A stretch of 64,000 bases of DNA, taken from positions 62,962,030-63,026,029 of the forward strand of contig NC_056527.1 in assembly GCF_019175285.1 (NCBI RefSeq). The letters are read 5' to 3'. This DNA is from Sceloporus undulatus. Its lineage: Eukaryota; Chordata; Lepidosauria; Squamata; Phrynosomatidae. Below are positions 56,666 through 64,000 of this stretch, piece by piece. The position numbers and the translations under genes are program-made. Position 1 is the first letter of the stretch. Every line of letters starts with the position of its first letter. The notes under the pieces were generated by a model. It searched no databases and was not told the DNA's origin. It saw only the letters and a program-made list of their open reading frames with translations.

Positions 56666-58132
56666 CTGTCTGAAGAGCCCCTCAGTTTCTGAAATTAAGT
56701 TCAGATTGGTCCTGCTTGGCACATTTGATTCTACCTTTTGATAAATTAATGAGACATTTCCCCCTTCCAAGTGTTTCTCACCTGAAGTAGTTATGGTGGT
56801 GGTGGAACAACAGAGAGTAACATGGCAAAATAAAGTGTAGTAATTATCTAGTTAGGATACAAACCACTCACATTTGAAAATAGCAAGAAAAAAGTGTAGC
56901 TTCTTCAGAAGACAGCTACATGACGGATGAGATCAAAAATATAATAAATAGCTGTTTCCTACATGCTGGGAACAGAAGTGTACTAAGAAAAGTAGGTGCA
57001 ACTACTCCAGCAATCTTCCTCTAACTCATCTATCAAATACTTTCTCCATGTTTTTTAAACTTTTTTTAAAAAAAGACATATTATCAGACTATTATTTTCT
57101 ATTATTAGCCTGACAATTAAATGAGAATGAAATATTACAATTAGTTGAAGGCACTTTTTCTTTCAATAAAGCAAGAGCAAGAAAAACAAATAGTTAAAAC
57201 ATTCTAAACATTGGCTAGTGGTAAAATTTGAAGTGTAGGTAAAACAGTCTATTAGGCTATCATAATAATTAGCCTCCGCCTTGCAGAGGCCTTCTCACTA
57301 TCGCATGTAGGCACCCATGGGCTGTTGACGTTTATAGCAACAGAACACAAACTCTTGCATGGTCTACCAAGCTGGTAAGGCTTCATGTATGTGTCTATTG
57401 GTGGACGCCATGGGTCAGAATGCTGTTGCACTATGCTGGCATAAGGGGTTAGTGTCAGGAAGCTATGGGTGATGTGACAATAAAGGAAGAAAGGTACTGG
57501 AGGAACCCTGTGTTCCCTCATCACTACTGGATGATCCTGGAAAAAAATGCAATTGTTTGCATAGTCCAACCATCTATGCTTGCTGTTCAAAGACCAGTTT
57601 AGCAAAGAGAGGCTCATTATTAGAAGCCTGGCAACCAAGTGACAAATCTGCCATGTGTTTATGTTGATGTCAGAATCTATAGAATCTGCCATTTTGTGTA
57701 TGCTGAGGTTTGTTATGGTATATGTTTGTTTATGTTGAGGTATGACTATGTTCTTATTTGTATTAAGTGGGGTGATCTGGCAGAGGTTAAACTGTCAAGA
57801 CACTGTTTGCTGAAATGGTTTAACTGTTAGAATACAAGCGGGAGATGGGAAACTGTTAGAAGGTTGTAAAGGGAATGGGTTGAAGTATAGGGCTGGAATT
57901 TATTGGTTTAATTACATTTATTATGTTGTGTGTGTGGAGTGGATCTTGAGTTCTGACCAGAACATGGTACTGACAGTTGCTGTTTCTGATGTCTGCAACA
58001 AAACCGTTTTGTTTCACTTACAAAGCTTGATTGACTTAGCATTGGAAATCAGAACTATTAGTTCTGACACTGTTTTGGGCTACAATTCTTGGACCTTCCC
58101 CAAACAATGTTGCTAATGGTATGTTATACATA

Positions 58133-58200
58133 GGTTCGGCAATGATAATAAGAGAATTCTGGGAGATGCATCCCCAAAAGTAACATTTTCAAACTCTTTG
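58133..58200. mobile_element. F3-type foldback relic, half
   Basis: 'gagaattctgggagatgcat' followed by 'ccccaaaagtaacattttca' matches an F3 right arm and its usual flank. Confidence 0.45.
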
Positions 58201-59210
58201 CACTACTTTATTCTGCATGCTGCGCTGCCCTGCCCACATGCAAAACATGCCTATTTATTCAGGTGTATTAGCTGTTAGGGAACAGGTCTTCAATCTAGAA
58301 GGGTAATAGCACAATACATCTGAGTGAAACACTGACTGAATACCAATTTCATTTCTTCCAAAACACAGTGAAAGAGAAGACACAGACTTACCATCAGGAA
58401 CTCTGTGATTTAACAATTCATCTACTCCTGCCTCCCTTCAGTTCACTGAACGCTACTTTAGACAGGCTGTGTTCAGAGGTTACACAATCAAGACCGCTGG
58501 GTTTATACCTTCTATGAAGTGCCTTAATGTACAGCCATAAAACATCAAGTTAAATCTCAAACCCCTTTTCAGTTCCATTTTAATTTCCAGAGTCATTTCT
58601 GAACTGAGCCCAATAAAATAGAATGCATTATTACTTGTCCTTCGGTTTATGCATTATGGACCAATTTATCTAGACTCTCTCCATCTTCCCATTTTTATAC
58701 ATTGGATGAGCTTTTTTGACATCATGCTGCATCACCCTGCTTCCCTTCACTGAATAGACAGAAGTGTTAAAGTGCTGGAGCATCACCCCAGCAGCTGGAG
58801 AGTAGCATAAGGTGCTTTTATAATTTTCTGCAATTTTACTCTTAGATATAGCACATGCTTATATTTATATCCTCCTCTTTATCTCCAAGATATAAGCACA
58901 TGATCATTTTCGATATTTATCCTGTACCTTCCCTTTCTCTGTTTTGCATTTACATATGCTTTCACTACTGCTTCCAAAAGTTAGCACAATGATAATTTAC
59001 CAGGTCGTAACCTATGCTGGTGCTAGAAGCCCCCTGCCATTGGAAATTGTGTATAGCGCAGGCCAACACGATTAGTTTCCCCACATCCAGTCTGAAATTC
59101 TAGGAAGCAAGGTTGTTATTTCATGAGTACATGCAATAGAGGGCCAGCTCCCAATGCTCTGGATTGGCTGTACATGAGCCTACTTTCTCCTCTTTGCTCC
59201 CATCAAGATT

Positions 59211-59345
59211 GATCAGAATTATTATTATTATTAACCTTTATTTATGAAGCGCTGTAAATTTACACAGCGCTGTACATACAATCTTTTTAGTTAAGATGGT
59301 TCCCTGCCCTCGGGCTTACAATCTAAAAAGACATGACACAGAAGC
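59211..59345. repeat. R1-type interspersed repeat
   Basis: An (ATT)n start, then 'tttatttatgaagcgctgta', 'acagcgctgtacatacaatc' and 'gatggttccctgccctcggg'. It shares its last 40 bases with 43880-43920. Confidence 0.65.
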
Positions 59346-59554
59346 ATCTGCTTACCTTTATGATTAACTCTAATTCATCACTGAATCTGGAATGAGAACT
59401 TGTAATTGCTTTTGATTATAGTTTATCTGAAGAAACCAGGATCATCAACTATGGTTTGAAGTTGGCCAACCCAGAAGAGGAAAAAACAGATGGAAGCGCA
59501 CAAGCCTGAGATATATTAATGTAACACCAAACTAACTTTTAACTTTTTATGGCC

Positions 59555-59710
59555 TTTAAAATGAGATTACACTATTTCATGTAGTGATTTTAATTGTTTT
59601 TAATTTTTATTGTTACTTTTAAAAATTTATTTTCTTTGGGAGCTGCCTTGCGTCCCAATCTGGGAGAAAGGTGTCATACAAATAAAACCTAAATAAATAG
59701 ATAAACGAAT
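59555..59710 (+). mobile_element. L2-like LINE 3' terminus
   Basis: 'taattgtttttaatttttat' then 'gagctgccttgcgtcccaat', 'gggagaaaggtgtcatacaa' and AAATAAATAGATAAAC, the typical L2-type 3' UTR end with AAATA tail. Confidence 0.7.
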
Positions 59711-59884
59711 TAAATGCAGACAATGTAACTGCATGCCTATAAGCATTAGTTATTATCTCTGTTACATATGACTACTTTCCATCCCTAATCTCCATAATGA
59801 ATATGAAAAATATTTCTTTCTACTTGTTTTGGACGTGGATGTATCATTATATATTTCTGATTACTTTTGACTGGGTCATTGAGG

Positions 59885-60118
59885 GTTAAGTACATGGAAT
59901 AGTGATTTGAGTATTGGACTATGACCCTGGGGACTAGGGTTCGATTCCCAGCTCGGCCATGAAATTTCCTGAGTGACCTTGGGCACGTCACATGCTCTCA
60001 GCCACAGGGAAAGGCAATGGCAAACCTCCTCTGAACAAATCTTGCCACGAAAACCCCATGATAGGTTCACCTTAGGGTTGTGATAAGCTAGAGATGACCT
60101 GAAGGCACACAACAAAAC
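59885..60118 (+). repeat. tRNA-headed CORE-type SINE, nearly complete
   Basis: Head 'tagtgatttgagtattgg', B box 'ctagggttcgattcccagct', CORE 'gtgaccttgggcacgtcac', body 'acaaatcttgccacgaaaac' and tail 'acctgaaggcacacaacaaa'. Among the best reference copies in the window. Confidence 0.9.
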
Positions 60119-60570
60119 AACAACATGCCACTGACTACCTATATTGTCTTGAATGTGTGAGTGCACGTGTTTTCTTTTTCTATAAACGGTTTGCAGATTA
60201 GATATGAAATCAATAGTACATAGTGCATACTAGTACATAAATCTAGTGCAGATGATCCATTCCAGCATAAGTGTTGGTTCACATCCCACTTAATGTAAGA
60301 TATCTATGGAGTAGGCTGATGACAGCATGAGTCAGCCCTAGCAAAAGCAGCAATAGATCTATTGCAAAACTGTTATGCATCTCAGGCATGATACTAGAAT
60401 GTGGCCTGAGGAAGGAGGCATGTGAAATGGTGCTGTCCAGATCATGGGGAAAACTGATGCCATGCAATTGCAAGATGTTTAACCATCAGAGTTTAAAAAA
60501 GGCACCATGAAACCTTTCCCAAATTCTAACATGTAAGACAGCTAAAGAAAAAAGACAGGTGTATTTCCCA

Positions 60571-60775
60571 GCATTATAGAGTTGGAGGAGACCACATGGG
60601 CTTTCCAGTCCAACCCCCTGCCATGCACGAATACACAATCAAAGCACTCCTGACAGATGTCCATCCAGAATCTGTTTAAAAACCTCCAGAAAAGGAGACT
60701 CCACCACACTCTGAGGCAGAGCATTCCACTGTCAAACAGCTCTTACCGTCAGGAAAATCTTTCTAATGTTTAATT
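60571..60775 (-). mobile_element. CR1 LINE 3' end
   Basis: Plus strand 'agttggaggagaccacatgg', 'ccccctgccatgcacgaata' and 'actccaccacactctgaggc', the inverted C-terminus and 3' tip. The first bases of the tip are lost. Confidence 0.88.
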
Positions 60776-61815
60776 TACAGTATAGGTATATTTCCCTGGA
60801 ACAACGATGCAACACCTAATTTCAGTCATGGTGGCTATAAAAATAAATATATAACAAAGGCATGCTTCAGTATTTGCCTCAAGCTGGAACATCCATCTTA
60901 CAGTACCCACCCATGAGATCATGAATTCAGTGAGCTGTTGATGTCTGTGCCTTCCCTGAATGTCTTTAGAGAAGCGAACTGGGGCTTTTCAGTAAAAATA
61001 CATGGACTGTGGAAAATGGCACCTTTAAGCAAACCTCCCAAATTTCCCCTTTCCTTAGCAGAAGTAAAAAGTGTTCTGGGGTGTGTGTATGTGTGAATCT
61101 TCGCCTAGAGACTTGAACAAATGCTGTTATTTTCCATAAATGAAAAGGCTATAGGCTCTGTTAAAACATGGCTACAATCTGTTAAGTGCAGCTGGAAGTA
61201 CAGCTTGCATAAAACACCTCTAATGCATCTATTACAGATTTATCAAGGTGCACCCCCTCCTCTCAAGTTCACACACTTATTAAATCATGTTTATTCTAAG
61301 GATTAACACAACAAGATCAACTACATTCTAAGGCAGTCCTAGTCTTGTGGAATAGCTTAGGTCAGATCTGTAGGAACTCCTAGGTTCACTCCAGTATATG
61401 AACTCCAGTTGGGAAATACTTGGAATCCTTTACTTTCAGCACACACACGCATACCTAAGAAAATATCCTACCTGGCCTAATTAAGAAGAATGGGCACGGC
61501 CTCCTCTCACGTTCACACAATTATTAAATCAAGTTTATTTTAAGATCTACATAAGATGACTGCTTGGTTTCTACATGGGATAACTAGGGCCTTTTGGACT
61601 CCATGTATGCTTTGCATACAGAAGGCCCCACATTTAATCCACAGAATCTTTAGGTTGTCTCGGGAATGAATGAATCCCCGATCAGTCACTGCAAGTCAGT
61701 TTAGATAATATTAAGAAGGATGACCAGTGAATAATTTGTACAGTGTAAAGGCCTTTGTAGCTCCATATTCATAGTAATAATGAAAAAGACATTTTTTAAA
61801 AGACAAGTAGACCAT

Positions 61816-62215
61816 TACCATATATACTTGACTATAAGTCGACATCATATATAAATCGAGGACAGGTTTTGGGGGCAAAATTATGGATTTTGATATGAAC
61901 CTTGGATAGGTCAAGGGTAAAATTTAGAGACATGCAACAAAGGATTTAAATGATGAAGCAAAGGAAAACAATGCCAAAGAACCTACAAAATTATGGCAGG
62001 CATAACTGTTTTGGCTCACACTAAAGGCTGGATGGAAGAGAAAGTAGAGGGAGGTCAGTGCTTCTAGGACAGATTGCAGTCTTTCACTAGGCAATGGTAT
62101 CCTTCGAAATAAGAGTTAAAGTATAGTATTTACAATGACCCGTGGATAAGTTAGTCTAGGTTTTTTGGGACAATTTTTTGACTAAAATTTGTAGACTTAT
62201 ACATGAGTATATACA
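61816..62215 (+). mobile_element. DNA transposon T3, non-coding copy 2
   Basis: Starts TACCATATATACTTGACTAT and ends 'tacatgagtatatacag'. Interior 'gcaaaggaaaacaatgccaa' and 'ctaaaggctggatggaagag' match the 51589 copy in reverse. About 400 bp. Confidence 0.75.
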
Positions 62216-62545
62216 GATTTATTGAAGTGTTTTTATTACTTTTATCGCTTTTTAATTACTTTTAAATTATCTCTTTTTAAAAAATGACCCAAATCCCCGC
62301 CCCCCCCAAAACACCTTTCCAAACAAGGTTTAGGGAGCAAGAAGGAAATATTATTTGTTAAATGCAATATAATACAATGTTAAATATTACTTCTTACATT
62401 AAAAAAGTAACCATGATGCCCATTACATTTATAAATCAACAACAAATGTTGTGCCCTTGTTTACTCCCCCCCACCATCCTGTAACATGTTACAGGTAAAA
62501 ATCTGAAGGATTTTCAATTACCAGTATACAATATACAGCATGCTT

Positions 62546-62777
62546 TTTGTTGCTGCATGCCTTCAAGCCATTTCTGATTCATGGTGACCGTAAAGTGACT
62601 CTATTGTGGGGATTTCTTGACAGGACTTGTTTAGAGGAAGTTTGCCATTGCCTTCCCCTGAAGCTGAGAGAGTGTGACTTGCCCAAGGTCAACCAGTAGT
62701 TTTCCATGGCTAAGCTAGGAAACAAACCCTGCTCTCCAGAATCACAATCCAAAACTCAAACCACTTCCCTATGTAAA
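62546..62777 (-). repeat. tRNA-headed CORE-type SINE
   Basis: On the minus strand: head 'gtggtttgagttttggattg', CORE 'ttgaccttgggcaagtcaca' and tail 'tggcttgaaggcatgcagca' with CAA. The only copy of this family in minus orientation here. Confidence 0.87.
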
Positions 62778-63489
62778 TGGCATATCTAAATGAAAAGGGC
62801 AAGACCACTGTGGAAATCCATTTGCAACATTTGGTTTACAACCTTCTCTTCAAAGACTGACTTATGGCTTTTACAGCTGGCTTTACAAAGCTCTGATTGG
62901 CTCAATAACAGGGATGTCAATAACCTACATGTTATTTCTCCTTCCTGAATGAATTGATCATTGATTAAACTGATTCTGCTTTTTAAAAAAGACTGATGGA
63001 TAAATGGAACACATACACATATAGTATAGATTTAACAATAGAACTTGGATACTTTCAATAGTAACAAGTACTGAAAGCATTGGGATGCTGTGAGACATGA
63101 CTAGATCGGTATCTGATTTACTGGTCATGAACTGCAAAAATGTGAGAAACTGGGCTGTAATTCTGAGACCGCATTTGCATGTACAATTAATTATATGCAC
63201 CCACGGACAAAATTATTTTTATATGAGACATATTTAAACATGCTAAAAGAGATGTAAGAATCTGCTGTGCTGGGAATATGTAAAGGTAAATGTTATGGTA
63301 AAGAAAAGTTATGAAAGTTTTAGTCTCTCATATTATGAAGCATAAAATTGTATGTACTTGCTCACAAGAACTGTGTCATCAACTCCAGGGACCTACAATA
63401 TCTGGCCAGTTGTTATGGGAAGGATGGAGATCATACAATGCTCCAAATGCTGTTTGATGAAATTTCTAAAAGATCTAACTAGTACAGCC

Positions 63490-63540
63490 AAAGGAATATG
63501 CAGAGTTGTAGTCCAACAGCACCTGTGGGAGGCCACATGA
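63490..63540. mobile_element. F3-type foldback relic, half
   Basis: 'gcagagttgtagtccaacag' and 'cacctgtgggaggccaca' match one F3 arm. Confidence 0.5.
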
Positions 63541-63730
63541 TTCCCAATCCATGTTATGGATATTCTAAAGGCCAGGCAGATTGTGCCTCCTTTTTGACTG
63601 GGCAGTAATAATTTGGAGAGTAATAACAATGCAAATGAAGCAGTACTGAGAACAGCACATGGGATGATTATAGGAAGGAAAGAAAGTTTACTTCCAGGGC
63701 CGTTCTGGTGGAACATGGTAGTTTTTCTTG

Positions 63731-63965
63731 GGCCCCATACAGACAGGCCAAAATAAAGCTGCTTTGAGTCACTTTAGAGGTATGCTGTTTAAATGATGCA
63801 TGCCTCCTAAGAGTCCGGAAGCTGCGCCAAAGTCTCCATCCGGTCCTTAGGACTGGAGTGTGGCTTTGGTGCGGCTTCTGGCCTCTTAGGACGCATGCAT
63901 CATTTAAACAGCACACCTCCAAAGTGGCCTGAAGCAGCTTTATTTTGGCCTGTCTATACAGGGCC
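63731..63965. mobile_element. Foldback element F1, copy c
   Basis: 'ggccccatacagacaggcc' and the inverse end 'ggcctgtctatacagggcc' bound a 235-bp palindrome. Its centre near 63848 reads 'ccggtccttaggactgg'. Flanks TTG and TTA, two of three bases alike. Confidence 0.86.
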
Positions 63966-64000
63966 TTAGTTAATATTCAGAACAAAAGCAGCTATGATCA

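Larger units (their letters stand above)
36546..64000 (-). other. ELMO1: Large ELMO1 intron, upstream side not reached
   Basis: More than 27 kb of intron 5' of the exon at 36382-36545. I searched by eye for the preceding exon (patterns for FHPMFFTHDRSFEEFF and LLNKTWKEM on the minus strand) and did not find it. Contents are CR1, L2, SINE, T1-T3, F1 and F3 elements listed separately. Stretches without anything recognised include 36550-37165, 38060-41240, 42000-43290, 44280-46530, 46740-49190, 49285-51585, 53360-54290, 55300-56490, 57000-58130, 58200-59200 and 60780-61250. Confidence 0.85.

Noticed and set aside
57252-57692. 146-residue open frame on the minus strand
   Set aside because: No family pattern recognised. 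By my estimate one or two frames of this length are expected by chance in 64 kb of this composition, and it has no splice or promoter context.
59930-59960. tRNA gene suggested by a B-box sequence
   Set aside because: No cloverleaf partner sequences; it is the head of the CORE-type SINE.

Overview
The window is vertebrate nuclear DNA, most likely from a squamate reptile and perhaps an iguanian lizard. Three things point there: spliced exons of a conserved vertebrate gene with long introns; a repeat mix of CR1, L2 and L1-type LINEs; and many short DNA-transposon derivatives and SINEs with CAA-type tails. Most of the sequence is AT-rich non-coding DNA full of transposon debris. The species call is inference.

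The only host gene I can support is ELMO1, on the minus strand. Six coding exons lie at 36545-36382, 33657-33545, 32114-32007, 27031-26949, 19990-19913 and 14745-14545. They join in frame across canonical GT-AG sites and encode 248 residues, equivalent to residues 480 to 727 of the 727-residue human protein as I recall it. This covers the linker before the PH domain, the PH domain, the C-terminal helix and the proline-rich tail that contacts DOCK-family proteins. A 3' UTR of about 1.1 kb ends near an AATAAA at 13476-13471. The first of these exons has Met481 as its second codon. That is where the known 247-residue short human isoform starts, so that whole isoform is encoded here.

Layout: 1-13449 is intergenic DNA downstream of ELMO1 and rich in LINE fragments (an L1-like 3' end, an L2, a third LINE split by an LTR-like insert, and a long CR1). 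13450-36545 holds the 3' UTR, exons and five introns. 36546-64000 is one large intron with no recognisable exon.

The most unusual content is a set of palindromic DNA elements. A 515-bp element at 14937-15451 contains about nine consecutive GC-rich hairpins and is flanked by TAT. It directly abuts a 235-bp near-perfect foldback, which recurs at 25741 and 63731. A further relative at 29242-29546 is flanked by CAA. All share a terminal motif like GGCC-N-GTTACAGAC and 3-bp target duplications or traces of them. Other groups are TA-flanked pogo/Tigger-type miniature elements, a decayed pogo-type transposase at 18705-19200, two SINE families that carry different Pol III heads (tRNA-like and 5S-like) on the same tail, and several nested insertions.
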